A program made the translations under genes and the position numbers. This document shows positions 54,445-63,846 of a stretch of 64,000 bases of DNA, piece by piece. The notes beneath the pieces were generated by a model, which made no database searches, was not told where the DNA came from, and saw only the letters and a program-made list of their open reading frames with translations. The stretch covers positions 1-64,000 of the forward strand of contig JAGOMP010000004.1 of assembly GCA_017993505.1 (NCBI GenBank). Direction: 5' to 3'. Source of the DNA: Planctomycetota bacterium. Its GTDB lineage: Bacteria > Planctomycetota > Uabimicrobiia > Uabimicrobiales > JABWCH01. Positions within the stretch are counted from its first letter, which is position 1. The number at the start of each line of letters is the position of its first letter.

Positions 54445-56274
54445 CTAAAAAGATTCTTGAACATTCTTTTTGAATGAATATAATTCTCGTCGAAAGTACA
54501 TTTTATTTTGGAAATAATATTCTGAAAGTATTTCACCTAATAAATGAGAATAATATTCCTTATACATATAATTAGGGTCATTATTAAATGTAGTGATCAC
54601 TTCTATACAATAGTATTCATTATTTTCAATTTTAATGGGAATAAAGTAATTCGTAATTTTCGATGTTGCACCTTCTCCTTCTGACGTTCTCTCCCATTGT
54701 TGAGACCAATGTAATGTTTTGGGCAATATTTTTTCACTATTTTTATAATAAAATTTGTTATCTAAAGACCAAATTTGATGCGGCTTGCGAAGATTACTTG
54801 TTACAACAGAATAGAGATTATTGTTAGAGGAATGAATATAATAATAAGCATATTTCTGAATAATTTCTGTCTCATCTACATAATATATTTCTCTATATTG
54901 ACATAAATTATTTTTTTGCAATGGAAAAAATTGTTGTATTTTTAAATATTGGTTAATAATATTAGGATCGTTTATTTCTGTTTTTTTATGTTCAAAATAA
55001 ATATTGTAATGTTCAACAGATACATCAAAATTTTGTATCTTTGCACTTAATTCTGCCATAATTTTATTATACTCTATAGGATAATCTTCATAACACATAG
55101 TATACTTAGAATATATATTATAAAGTTTTTCCAGTTCAGTAGAGTATTTTTGAAATAGAGATATAAGAACCTCAAATAGCATTTTTTTTTCTGGTTCAGG
55201 AATATCATCAATTTCAAAACTTTGTAAATGTAATAATGCTTTTAAATTTTGATTAAGTTGATAATAACTATATCCTATAAAAAAATGACTTACAGAAGTA
55301 TGCTGAAAATTTTTTAAAGATGTATAATAATTTATAATTGGTTGCCATTTTTTTTCTTGAAAATGATGATAAATAATTTTTTCTTCCTCTGTCTGCATGA
55401 ATTCATACATATTTTTTGCTTTTTTATAAACTATATAGTCATTATTTTTATATTCTTCCCATGTAATATAACTTAAAAAAAAGCAACATATCATCAAACA
55501 GAATAAAAAAAACACACACGCTACATATTGCAACTTTTTTAATTTGGAAGAGTCTTTTTTAAATTCATTTGATCCTGAAGAATTTTCTATCAGTTTATCT
55601 TCATGAAGATATGTTATACTATTATCTTCTGCTTTATGTATATTGTTTGCATTTTTCTGGTAGTTATTCAACTTAGGTCTTTGCTTAGAGGATGGTTCGA
55701 AAGAAGGTGAGAGAGAATTTTGTATGGTGGCTTCACGGATAGAAACAGTGTCTGCAGTAAGAATGTCACAGGTTTCCATTGGTTTAAGATTTTCTAATTT
55801 TGCAGGCGTTTTTTCTTTTTTTTTAATAGGAATAATTTTTTGGGGAGTAATTTCTAGTGAATTAGGAATAATTTTTTGGGGAGTAGCTTCTATAGTTCCA
55901 AAATTTTTTAATAATCTGTCCTTTTCTTCTTCAGAAATTTCAGTATAAATATCAATACCTGAAATATGAAAAGATTCAGAAGTTAAATATTTAGATTTTA
56001 TATAATTAGCAATTTCTTCTAAATTTTGTTGACACGCAGCTGAAAAAATTTTTTTTTGTGGTGCTGATTCTATAATCTCTAAATTTTCTGATTGTGTATT
56101 TTTTAATATTTTTTTAACAGATATATCTATAGTATCTGCATCAGGCGGAGAATATATACCTGCTTGAAGACAATATTCTTTGAAATCTTCTAATTGTTTT
56201 TGTTGTTTTGAATTTAATTGATTTTTTTTTACATTAGATGATGTTGTACTCTCTATTTGTTGACTATTTTCCAT
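54445..56274 (-). CDS. Single-pass membrane protein of unknown function
   Basis: A 609-aa protein. Residues 1-245 are polar and cytoplasmic-looking with a duplicated TPQKIIP phrase (about 131-150). One membrane helix lies at about 252-274 (VACVFFLFCLMICCFFLSYI). The C-terminal 330 residues would be periplasmic. Their first half is helical and has TPR-like helix pairs (KKWQPIINYYTSLKNF ... HFFIGYSYYQLNQNLKALLHL). The last part is beta-like and rich in Y and N. GGAG lies 7 nt before the ATG. No family is recognised. It converges on the Omp85 gene and stands alone. Confidence 0.7.
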   Translation of the reverse strand: MENSQQIESTTSSNVKKNQLNSKQQKQLEDFKEYCLQAGIYSPPDADTIDISVKKILKNTQSENLEIIESAPQKKIFSAACQQNLEEIANYIKSKYLTSESFHISGIDIYTEISEEEKDRLLKNFGTIEATPQKIIPNSLEITPQKIIPIKKKEKTPAKLENLKPMETCDILTADTVSIREATIQNSLSPSFEPSSKQRPKLNNYQKNANNIHKAEDNSITYLHEDKLIENSSGSNEFKKDSSKLKKLQYVACVFFLFCLMICCFFLSYITWEEYKNNDYIVYKKAKNMYEFMQTEEEKIIYHHFQEKKWQPIINYYTSLKNFQHTSVSHFFIGYSYYQLNQNLKALLHLQSFEIDDIPEPEKKMLFEVLISLFQKYSTELEKLYNIYSKYTMCYEDYPIEYNKIMAELSAKIQNFDVSVEHYNIYFEHKKTEINDPNIINQYLKIQQFFPLQKNNLCQYREIYYVDETEIIQKYAYYYIHSSNNNLYSVVTSNLRKPHQIWSLDNKFYYKNSEKILPKTLHWSQQWERTSEGEGATSKITNYFIPIKIENNEYYCIEVITTFNNDPNYMYKEYYSHLLGEILSEYYFQNKMYFRRELYSFKKNVQESF

Positions 56275-56610
56275 AAATAATCTCCAATAATAAATGGAAA
56301 GAAATTTATAATTTAATTACAACAAATAATGAATCATGCTATGGATAAATCATAAAATAAAAGAAAACAAAATATATTGAATGAAATCTTAAGAATTAGA
56401 AAATTTTTAAAAAATGGTATTAAGAATTGTAGATTTTGTAGAAAATTGAGTTGATTTTATAGAAAAGCAAAAGTTTAGATTAAAATAGGAATAAAATAAA
56501 AAAAATAAATTACTATAGTTTAGTATTCATATATTTGTCACATATATGAATATAAAATAAGCAATTTATAACACAATATTAAAAATAATTATATATAAAC
56601 ATAAAAAAAG
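56275..56610. other. A/T-rich spacer without a gene
   Basis: I see no gene, only A/T-rich sequence with short near-repeats (TTAAGAATT near 56389 and 56421). The tRNA-Ser transcript should end here, but no convincing hairpin was found. Confidence 0.5.
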
Positions 56611-56699
56611 CGGAGAGAACGAGATTCGAACTCGTGAAGGCAAAAAATTACCTTAACAGATTAGCAATCTGCCGCTATCGGCCCCTCAGCCATCTCTCC
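56611..56699 (-). tRNA. tRNA-Ser(GCU)
   Basis: An 89-nt class II tRNA on the minus strand. Acceptor GGAGAGA pairs with TCTCTCC, anticodon loop TTGCTAA gives GCU (AGC/AGU codons), with a long variable arm and T-arm ACGAGTTCGAATCTCGT. CCA is not encoded. It is 8 nt from the next tRNA-Ser. Confidence 0.95.
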
Positions 56700-56707
56700 T
56701 AGCTTTA

Positions 56708-56792
56708 CGGGGGGAGTAGGATTCGAACCCACGATCCCCGAAGGAACTACGATTTTCAAGACCGTCGCAATCAGCCGCTCTGCCATCCCCCC
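56708..56792 (-). tRNA. tRNA-Ser(UGA)
   Basis: A class II tRNA on the minus strand. Acceptor GGGGGGA pairs with TCCCCCC, anticodon loop CTTGAAA gives UGA (UCA codons), and the T-arm is GTGGGTTCGAATCCTAC. CCA is not encoded. The pair is probably co-transcribed. Confidence 0.94.
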
Positions 56793-56928
56793 GTATAGTG
56801 AATATCATCTTATCATATTTTTTTTACTTGTCAAGAAAAATTTTTATTTCTCTTGAAAAATATAAAATTCGCCAATAAAAAACTCAAAAAACATCTAAAG
56901 TAGCTTGCTTTTCATCAAGTATATTTTG

Positions 56929-58377
56929 TTATTCCATTGTTTTTTGTTCAGTAGGAGTTGTTTGCTCGGGGGTGGTTTCTTTTTCTGTATTTTCTTCTTG
57001 TATTGGTTCTTGTTCAATTGGAGTTGTTTGCTCTGAGGTGTTCGTTTGATCAGGCGTTGCTTGTTCAATTGGTGTTGTTTGCTCTGGGGTGATTGTTTGC
57101 TCCGTGGTTGCTTGTTCAGTAGGAGTTGTTTGCTCTGGGGTGATAGTTTGATCAGGCGTTGTTTGCTCTTCTTGTATTAGTTCTTGTTCAATTGGTGTTG
57201 TTTGCTCTGGGGTGATCGTTTGCTCCGTGGTTGCTTGTTCAGTAGGAGTTGTTTGCTCTGGGGTGATAGTTTGATCAGGCGTTGTTTGCTCTTCTTGTAT
57301 TGGTTCTTGTTCTATAGGAGTTGTTTGCTCTGGGGTGATCGTTTGATCTGGCATTGTTTGCTCTGGGGTGATCGTTTGATCTGGCATTGTTTGCTCTGGG
57401 GTGTTCGTTTGCTCTGGGGTGATCGTTTGCTCTGGGGTGATCGTTTGCTCCGTGGTTGCTTGTTCAGTAGAAGTTGTTTGTTCTGGCGTTGCTTGTTCAG
57501 TAGGAGTTGTTTGCTCTGGCGTTGCTTGTTCAGTTGTTTCTTGTTCAGTAGGAGTTGTTTGCTCTGGGGTGATCGTTTGATCTGGCATTGTTTGCTCTGG
57601 GGTGTTCGTTTGCTCTGGAGTGATAGTTTGCTCCGTGGTTGCTTGTTCAGTAGGCGTTGTTTGTTCTGGCGTTGCTTGTTCAGTTGTTTCTTGTTCAGTA
57701 GGAGTTGTTTGCTCTGGCGTTGCTTGTTCAGTTGTTTCTTGTTCAGTAGGAGTTGTTTGTTCTGGCGTTGCTTGTTCAGTTGTTTCTTGTTCAGTTGGTG
57801 TTGTTTGTTCTGTTTGCTCTGGGGTGATTGGTTGCTCCATAGTTGCTTGTTCGGACGTTGTTTGGTCAGGTGCTGTTTGTTTTTGTTGAATCTTTTGTCT
57901 GGGCAATTGAGTTTGTTTTTTATTTGTGGTAACAGGATGTTGATGTTTTTTACTAATTGGTTGGGCTGGTTTTTGTTTTATTTTTTGAAAGATGCGTTTT
58001 ATCTTTATGGTATAAGAAGTAATCGTATTTTTTAGTTGTTGATAGTTGTTTTTTATGTATTTTTCTTGTTCTTGTTGTAGGAGTTGTACATATGTATCGT
58101 TGTATATATTTTGTAGGAATGATAGTTCTTTGAATGATTTTTTGCTTTTTGGAATGAAGTGGATGGTAATTTCAAAGAGTATTAGTAAGATAAAGAGTAG
58201 ATATATAGTGAGTGTCAATGTGTTTTTGATGAATTTGTATATAGGGCGTTTTTTAGGTGGCTTAGGATTTTGGATTGTAATGGGAATGCTACAGTAGGGG
58301 CAATTTCCTGTTTTGTTATGGCTGTTTTCTGGTGCTAGTATGATGTTACCACAGTTGCATTGAATTTTAATAGCCAT
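56929..58377 (-). CDS. Zinc-ribbon membrane protein with TPEQ repeat tail
   Basis: A 482-aa protein. The N-terminus is a short zinc ribbon (CNCGNIILAPENSHNKTGNC then PYC; C7/C9 with C26/C29 roughly). One membrane helix follows at about 49-70 (TLTIYLLFILLILFEITIHF), then a basic linker. From about 175 to the end, some 300 residues consist of TPEQTTPTEQ, TIT-PEQ and TTEQA repeats. The zinc ribbon should be cytoplasmic and the acidic, proline-rich tail extracytoplasmic. Such tails act as spacers or adhesins in other proteins; here the role is unknown. The T-P-E-Q codons are ACCCCAGAGCAA, the exact complement of the intergenic motif of arrays A and B. Confidence 0.8.
   Translation of the reverse strand: MAIKIQCNCGNIILAPENSHNKTGNCPYCSIPITIQNPKPPKKRPIYKFIKNTLTLTIYLLFILLILFEITIHFIPKSKKSFKELSFLQNIYNDTYVQLLQQEQEKYIKNNYQQLKNTITSYTIKIKRIFQKIKQKPAQPISKKHQHPVTTNKKQTQLPRQKIQQKQTAPDQTTSEQATMEQPITPEQTEQTTPTEQETTEQATPEQTTPTEQETTEQATPEQTTPTEQETTEQATPEQTTPTEQATTEQTITPEQTNTPEQTMPDQTITPEQTTPTEQETTEQATPEQTTPTEQATPEQTTSTEQATTEQTITPEQTITPEQTNTPEQTMPDQTITPEQTMPDQTITPEQTTPIEQEPIQEEQTTPDQTITPEQTTPTEQATTEQTITPEQTTPIEQELIQEEQTTPDQTITPEQTTPTEQATTEQTITPEQTTPIEQATPDQTNTSEQTTPIEQEPIQEENTEKETTPEQTTPTEQKTME
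56941..57850. repeat. Coding TPEQ repeat array
   Basis: Around 50 units of 12-18 bp with plus-strand core TTGCTCTGGGGTGATNGTTT or TTGTTCAGTAGGAGTTGTTT. Larger blocks (for example 57062-57180 versus 57183-57295) are near-identical, showing segmental duplication. One copy (near 56962) has the TTGCTCGGGGG form also found in array A. Confidence 0.93.
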
Positions 58378-58510
58378 TTTTTTTCCTTTTGTGTTTATGT
58401 TTATTATATTATTTTTTTATTGTGAATTTATTATATTATTTTGCTTATTATATTATATTTTTGTAGTATAAAATATTTTTTATTTATGTTTATTTTTATC
58501 TATATTTATA

Positions 58511-58548
58511 AAAAAACCCTAATGCTAGGTGTATGATTAGGGTTTTTA
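58511..58548. terminator. Terminator after the dynamin-like gene
   Basis: The arms AAAAAACCCTAAT and ATTAGGGTTTTT are separated by 12-13 nt and flanked by A and T runs, directly after the stop of the minus-strand GTPase gene. Confidence 0.8.
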
Positions 58549-58559
58549 AGTATGTTTTG

Positions 58560-61118
58560 TTATACTGTGATGTTACCAGTAGCGCCAATGAGCTCTCTGC
58601 ATTGGTGCATAAGCATTTGAATTTTTTGTTGTTGCTCTGTAATTTTTGCGTTGCGTTGGGTAACTTTGATTTCTAGGTTTACGCTAGCTGCTTCTTTGAA
58701 GACTGCAAACTTCTCTTTAATGGAAGCTTCGATCATTTCAAATAGAGCTTTTTCGTAAGTTTGACCTCGTCTGTCCATGGCTTTTCGTTCTTCGAAGATT
58801 TTGGAAGCAATGACGTCATGACGTCCGAGGAGTCCAACGAGTTGTTCTCGTCCTTTAGCAATTTTTTCAGCGAGTTCATCCCAACCTTCTTCTAAAAGAG
58901 TTTGGAATGCAATGGCAATGTGTTGTTTGTAGTTTTCTGTTAAGTATTCTATAAATATGTCTTGTTTTTTTCTACAATTTTCTTGTGTATCTGAAGGTAT
59001 GGCTGCAACTCTAGTCAGGTCGTCGTTGTAGACACCAACTTCGTCGAGTTTTTTGATTGCCATTTCTGCCATGATTTTGCAAGCTTCGTTCATCTTATTT
59101 TTGAGTTCATCCATGAATTTGGCAAACATGGTGTGAGGTTGTATATATAAGTTAAGGTTAAATTGGCTTAGGATGTTTTCGATTCTATCTATGTAACCTT
59201 CATTATCAATAGTGCGACATAGACTGGAGATATGATGTGCAACGATAGTGACAAGTACTTCTAGAAATTTTTCTCTCAGAGATTTATTGACGTCTTTTAT
59301 TACAGCAAGTTCAATTTCATGAGATAAGACTTTGGATCTGCCTGCTGTATAGTTTCTAATGACGCGAGCACGTTGGTAGATATCAATATGAGGGAAAATT
59401 TCTTTAACTAAAAAGGTGAGCATATCTACTGGTCTTTGTGGTACAAGTTCACCGTGTTCATCGTTGTCAATTGGATCTAGGTCTGGTTCTGGTACGTCGT
59501 CTTCAAATACAACAGATTCTTCTATTCCTCCTGGTACATCTAGTTCACGTGGTGATTTGTTGCGAACTTTTCGTTTTTTTCGATTTGTAATTCTATAGAG
59601 AAGACGTGAGATAGTACCACGAGGAACAGCCTCAAATTCACCGTCTTCAAATAACATAACTTTGCCACGAGTTGTTTCTATGAGTTTTTCTAGGCTATGT
59701 TGTAGGCTATCAGTGAATTCATCAAGTCTTGCTTCTATTTCATGGACGCATTCTCGAAAACTGGCTATTCCTGCTTCGTGACGACTGAGTTCATCTCCTG
59801 GTTCCAACATGGTAGGATGGATGTTTCCCTCTTGTAGATTGACTACAATTTCTTCAAGTCGTTTTGACATGGCTTTTAAAAAGTCATGGAGTGTTTCGCT
59901 GTGGTTTTTAACAGCTAGCATGGGAAGGCTATTTTCGCAGTAGTATTCTAGAAATTCTTTAAGGGGTTCGATCCCCATTTCTGCAAGAAGGCGATTTCCG
60001 TATTGTTGTTTTAGTTCTCTATAGTTGTTATTTGCCCATTCTTGTTTATTTCGTCTATACTTTGCTTCTATATCAGTACCATCTCGTTCTTCTAGGTACA
60101 TAAGTGCAGGTAGAGCAGATACTCGAAAGATGTTGCGACTTTGGAAGTGATAGTTTTCAATGACTTCACGAACAGCTTTTTCAGCACCAGGGTGATCTGT
60201 GTCATGCCATTTGTTAAAGATGAAAAAGCATTTTTTTTGTATATCATATAATTTGGAAGAAATATGTGTGAGCAGTTCTTGTTCGCCTTCAGTAAAACTT
60301 GGTTTTTGGGCGTCTTTTAAAAATAGAACAGCATCTGCTTCCTCTGCTATGAATTTATAAGAAAATTGTCTATGTGCTAGGTTGGGCACGTCCATGCCAG
60401 GTAGATCCACAAGTTGTATGGGATAGGTGACGTTGCGGGCAGGTACAGATATGGAAATGGATTTTAAGCTACGAGATGCTTTAGGATCTTTGATAGCAGC
60501 AAGTGCACTTTGTATAGTATTGATAGCAGGCATTTTGTAGTCAGGTTCCAATGTACGAAATATTTGGATGGCTTCTTGCAATTCTCGAATGTAGTGTTCA
60601 TGAGATGCACTGGTACCGCCTCGAACAGGTTTTTTTAAGATAGGAATGGCAACATCATTGACCCATGCTTGAAAAGAATTCGGACTTAAATCACTAAAAT
60701 TCGGTTTTTCAATAGATACTTTATTAGCAATTTGTTCTACTGTCCATCGAATAGCAGATAAAAAATCAGCTGGTGTGATAGCATCTGCACGCACATAACA
60801 GTGTTCCGTATACCCTGGAATCATTTTAATGATGGTGGGGACTTGTGTCGTGATATCGGCGGCAGTAGGTAGGTCTACTTCGTAAAGACCTCGGTCAAAA
60901 AATAGTGCTTTTAGTAGTGTTGTTTTTCCTGTGCTATAACTTCCTACTACAGCGATTTTGTAAAAACCTTGGGAACTGACAAAGTATTTTTCTTCCTCTT
61001 CTAGTGTTTGAGAAAGTTTTACAGTCCCAAATTCTGGAAATTCTGTGACGATTTCTTCATATGATTTTTTTATTTCGTCAAATAATTCAGCAAGTTTTGC
61101 TCGACGGTCTTCTTTCAT
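58560..61118 (-). CDS. Dynamin-family GTPase
   Basis: An 852-aa large GTPase. The G domain has G1 GSYSTGKTT (about 59-67), a G2-like threonine region PTAADITTQVPT, G3 DLPGMD near 238 and a G4-like FNKWHD near 300 (one residue longer than N-K-x-D). Long helical stretches, about 400-850, form the stalk/bundle expected of bacterial dynamin-like proteins. An acidic insertion lies near 520-545. No clear membrane helix is present, so binding would be through a paddle or a partner. Such proteins remodel or repair membranes. The leader has an unusual hairpin between the Shine-Dalgarno sequence and the ATG. It lies 355 nt downstream of the VWA gene on the same strand. Confidence 0.88.
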   Translation of the reverse strand: MKEDRRAKLAELFDEIKKSYEEIVTEFPEFGTVKLSQTLEEEEKYFVSSQGFYKIAVVGSYSTGKTTLLKALFFDRGLYEVDLPTAADITTQVPTIIKMIPGYTEHCYVRADAITPADFLSAIRWTVEQIANKVSIEKPNFSDLSPNSFQAWVNDVAIPILKKPVRGGTSASHEHYIRELQEAIQIFRTLEPDYKMPAINTIQSALAAIKDPKASRSLKSISISVPARNVTYPIQLVDLPGMDVPNLAHRQFSYKFIAEEADAVLFLKDAQKPSFTEGEQELLTHISSKLYDIQKKCFFIFNKWHDTDHPGAEKAVREVIENYHFQSRNIFRVSALPALMYLEERDGTDIEAKYRRNKQEWANNNYRELKQQYGNRLLAEMGIEPLKEFLEYYCENSLPMLAVKNHSETLHDFLKAMSKRLEEIVVNLQEGNIHPTMLEPGDELSRHEAGIASFRECVHEIEARLDEFTDSLQHSLEKLIETTRGKVMLFEDGEFEAVPRGTISRLLYRITNRKKRKVRNKSPRELDVPGGIEESVVFEDDVPEPDLDPIDNDEHGELVPQRPVDMLTFLVKEIFPHIDIYQRARVIRNYTAGRSKVLSHEIELAVIKDVNKSLREKFLEVLVTIVAHHISSLCRTIDNEGYIDRIENILSQFNLNLYIQPHTMFAKFMDELKNKMNEACKIMAEMAIKKLDEVGVYNDDLTRVAAIPSDTQENCRKKQDIFIEYLTENYKQHIAIAFQTLLEEGWDELAEKIAKGREQLVGLLGRHDVIASKIFEERKAMDRRGQTYEKALFEMIEASIKEKFAVFKEAASVNLEIKVTQRNAKITEQQQKIQMLMHQCRELIGATGNITV

Positions 61119-61151
61119 ATACTCTTAGGCGATAAAAAGAACGCCCCTCCC
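61119..61151 (-). promoter_or_regulatory. Hairpin between Shine-Dalgarno and start (dynamin gene)
   Basis: On the minus strand GGGAGGGG (61144-61151) lies about 26 nt before the ATG. Between them GGCG and CGCC (61128-61131) can pair across UUCUUUUUAU. Folding would both bring the site to a normal distance and partly occlude it. The VWA gene has the same design. Confidence 0.5.
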
Positions 61152-61264
61152 TTTTGATTGTTTGAGGTAGAAATTATTTTTTGATAATTTTTCAACTATT
61201 TTTTTCGTTTGTTCATTTTAACAGGCTATTTTATAAATTGCAAGAAAATATTCTTGTTTATAGG

Positions 61265-61398
61265 TTTTATATATGTGAATTTAGTTAAAGTGGATGTTTT
61301 TTAGGTTTAGGTTTTGGATACGTGAATTTAGTTAGATAGATATTTTTTAGATTTAGGTTTTAAATATGTTAATTTTATTAGATAGATATTTTAGGTTG
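61265..61398. repeat. Three 46-bp degenerate tandem units
   Basis: Units start at about 61265, 61312 and 61358, each reading TTTTxxATAYGTGAATTTAG, then GATAGATATTTTTTAGATTT and AGG. The third is shortened. They lie in the spacer between the VWA gene terminator and the dynamin-like gene. Confidence 0.85.
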
Positions 61399-61413
61399 TT
61401 TTTTTTTAATTTG

Positions 61414-61463
61414 AAAAAAAATAATTGATGAATTTATATTTCAAATTCATCAATTATTTTTTG
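61414..61463. terminator. Terminator after the VWA gene
   Basis: A long stem (AAATAATTGATGAATTT with AAATTCATCAATTATTT) between A and T runs, 11 nt past the stop codon. It implies that the dynamin-like gene has its own promoter within the 46-bp repeat zone. Confidence 0.88.
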
Positions 61464-61473
61464 TTTTTTTATT

Positions 61474-63846
61474 TTATGGAAAAATTTCAACTTCTAACCA
61501 AGCATATTTGAAATCACTACCTGTTTCTGTCCACCATCTTCGTTTTGTTTGTGTGATGGGAATGCCTTGGGGTGTTATAATAGTTTCTTGTTCTTTTTCT
61601 TGAAGTACTAGGAATAGATGGTTGCACGTAGCTTCGAGCTTATTGATGATTTCTCTACGGAAGTTGGGATCTCGTGTTTTTTGGACAAAGTCATCGAGTG
61701 TATAGTTGAGAAGTCCATTCATAAAGGGAAGACCTGTGTGTTGAAGGATGAGGTTATCTAAAGGTTCGTTGGAAGGGATAGTATCTATTCCAAAGGTTGC
61801 TTTGAGGAGTGTTTTCCAAATTTCTATATATTGTTCTGGTTTAGAAGCCGAACGAAGTTGCATGAGAAGACTAGATAAAAATCCAATGAGTCGACTGAGT
61901 TCCATTTGGTCGATGAGTAGGGAAACTTGGATTTGTGGTAGATTGGTTTTAGGATGATATTCCCACACCCAACCTCTGTTGTAGAAGATACCATGCCCTC
62001 GAATGGCTTCCATGTCAATTTGGTGGCGTACGAGGAATTTTTGTAGTAAAGAGCGTAGTGTAATGGGAATAACTCGGCTTGCTTTGGCTTTTTCTGAAGC
62101 TGGATAAATGGAACTAAGACGAATAAGACGTTCCCAAATTCCCCAGTTTTTGCTCCATTCATCTAAGTATCTTGTTTCGATTTCTTCTACGGGAAAGCCA
62201 TGTCCCAAATCGTTGAGTCCTTGTGTAAAAATACCTAATTCACGTTGAAATTCTTCAAGAAGCATTCGTAAAAATGTGGTGAAGGAGAATGTTTTTTCAC
62301 GAAAGTCTTGTTCTACAGGGGAGAGCATGAGGTAACCACCTTCGCCCATATTTTGTGTGAGTTCAATGATTTGTTCGCCAAAGCTACAAACATTGTCTTC
62401 ATCTCTTTTACTAGGTATATCTTCAAATTGGACACCATAGATACGAATAGAATGTTTAGCTAAGTTTTCTTGGAGTTCTTTTTGTTGTAAATTGGTAATG
62501 TCGGGATTATCTTCAGGGTAGTTGCCTGTAGCACTAATGACGATAACGCAACGTGTGCTACCTTCTCGCCAGTTGATTTTTGAATGGGTCATCATGTCTA
62601 GAGCATAGTATAGGGATTTTGGTTCGTGTCTGTAGCCTTGGTATGGTTCATTATCCAAGTCGCGGAGGAGTTTATCTATATTTGTAGTGAAGTCATTGAG
62701 TCGAACTGCCCTTGGTTCTATGAGACGACCGCGACGATAGGGATATTTTTTATCTTTTTCAAATGTGTGGAAAAAACTTAAACCCCAATTTATGTCGAGT
62801 TCAAAGGATTGGTGAGTATAGGAAAGTCCAGAAAGCCATATTTTTGTTTTTTGGAGGGCTTCTTGTAGGCGTAAACGTGCAGCAGGGCTTAGAGAAGTGT
62901 CTAAAAGAAACATGAGATCTAGTTTTTTGACTTGTTCTTTTTGCTCTTTAATTTTAGCAATATGTTTTTGAGCAATTTCTCCGTTACCACCACTTAAAAA
63001 TGCAATTTGAAATAATCGTTTTTGTTTTTCTGTGGTGTTTTGGAGAAGGGGATAGCGAATCATATTGTATTCCCATTTGACACGAGGTGTTTCTTTGGAA
63101 ATAATTTTTTCTGTGTTCTCTTGAACAGCGTCATTGAGTGTCTCATAAATAGCAACAAGTCCATCTTGGCTGATTTTTTCTTGTTGGATGCGTTGCTCTT
63201 GTGTTTCTTCTTTGTAATGAACAGCAAGGCGTGTGTTCCATTCTCTTGAACTTTGTTTGTGAATCCATCCTAGTACGTCTTGTCCACTGTCTTCAAGATC
63301 GATTTTAGCGGCTACACCAATAAGATAGTAATCTTCTGTTTCTTTGTATACGTAAAAAAAGGAGAATAAAGGTGTTTTGTAGAGTTCTTCGGCTGTGTGC
63401 TGGGGAGCTGAAAAAATGGGGATTCTATTTTCGTGTTTGTTATCAAATACAATGATTCTGCGGTAGATTTTATTGGGTGTACGCAGTGCTTCAGTTTCGT
63501 CTAGTAAATATTCTTTGTCAACCCAGCCAATGGGACGGGCAAGTTTTAGATCGTTGCTATCAAAATCAGGATAGCCAATGTAGTAGTAGGTAGGTGTTTC
63601 TGCGTATACGTAGAAGGATGACCAGATATCTATAGCACCTTCGCGGCTATATTGAACAGAACCTCGAACTTTGATGTCACTTCGAGCTACGGATACGATG
63701 CAGGGTGCTTCGTTTTTGTAAATTGGGAGACTTCCTCGTCTTGGAACTCGTAAGCTATGGCTTTGAGCGAGAATTTGTGCAGAGCTAGAAAATAGGGATA
63801 TGAGTAAAAGGAAGTAGATTGCTCCTTTGATTGGTAGCAGTTTCAT
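61474..63846 (-). CDS. Secreted VWA-domain protein with SH3-like N-terminal repeats
   Basis: A 790-aa protein. A signal peptide ends near ILAQ (about 27). Two SH3b-like domains follow (about 35-110 and 120-215), each with a YYYIGYPD/YYLIGVA strand and a closing W (GWVDKEYL, GWIHKQSS). A von Willebrand A domain starts near 310 with DLMFLLDTSLSP (metal-site D-x-S-x-S) and continues through CVIVISATGNYPED. The remaining 250 residues are helical and unassigned. VWA domains mediate metal-dependent protein contacts; the SH3b units often bind wall or peptide ligands, so a periplasmic scaffold or sensor is a reasonable inference. It has its own terminator. Confidence 0.8.
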   Translation of the reverse strand: MKLLPIKGAIYFLLLISLFSSSAQILAQSHSLRVPRRGSLPIYKNEAPCIVSVARSDIKVRGSVQYSREGAIDIWSSFYVYAETPTYYYIGYPDFDSNDLKLARPIGWVDKEYLLDETEALRTPNKIYRRIIVFDNKHENRIPIFSAPQHTAEELYKTPLFSFFYVYKETEDYYLIGVAAKIDLEDSGQDVLGWIHKQSSREWNTRLAVHYKEETQEQRIQQEKISQDGLVAIYETLNDAVQENTEKIISKETPRVKWEYNMIRYPLLQNTTEKQKRLFQIAFLSGGNGEIAQKHIAKIKEQKEQVKKLDLMFLLDTSLSPAARLRLQEALQKTKIWLSGLSYTHQSFELDINWGLSFFHTFEKDKKYPYRRGRLIEPRAVRLNDFTTNIDKLLRDLDNEPYQGYRHEPKSLYYALDMMTHSKINWREGSTRCVIVISATGNYPEDNPDITNLQQKELQENLAKHSIRIYGVQFEDIPSKRDEDNVCSFGEQIIELTQNMGEGGYLMLSPVEQDFREKTFSFTTFLRMLLEEFQRELGIFTQGLNDLGHGFPVEEIETRYLDEWSKNWGIWERLIRLSSIYPASEKAKASRVIPITLRSLLQKFLVRHQIDMEAIRGHGIFYNRGWVWEYHPKTNLPQIQVSLLIDQMELSRLIGFLSSLLMQLRSASKPEQYIEIWKTLLKATFGIDTIPSNEPLDNLILQHTGLPFMNGLLNYTLDDFVQKTRDPNFRREIINKLEATCNHLFLVLQEKEQETIITPQGIPITQTKRRWWTETGSDFKYAWLEVEIFP

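Noticed and set aside
57184-58035. 283-aa plus-strand frame rich in Cys, Leu and Trp
   Set aside because: Antisense of the TPEQ repeats; composition follows from the repeat.
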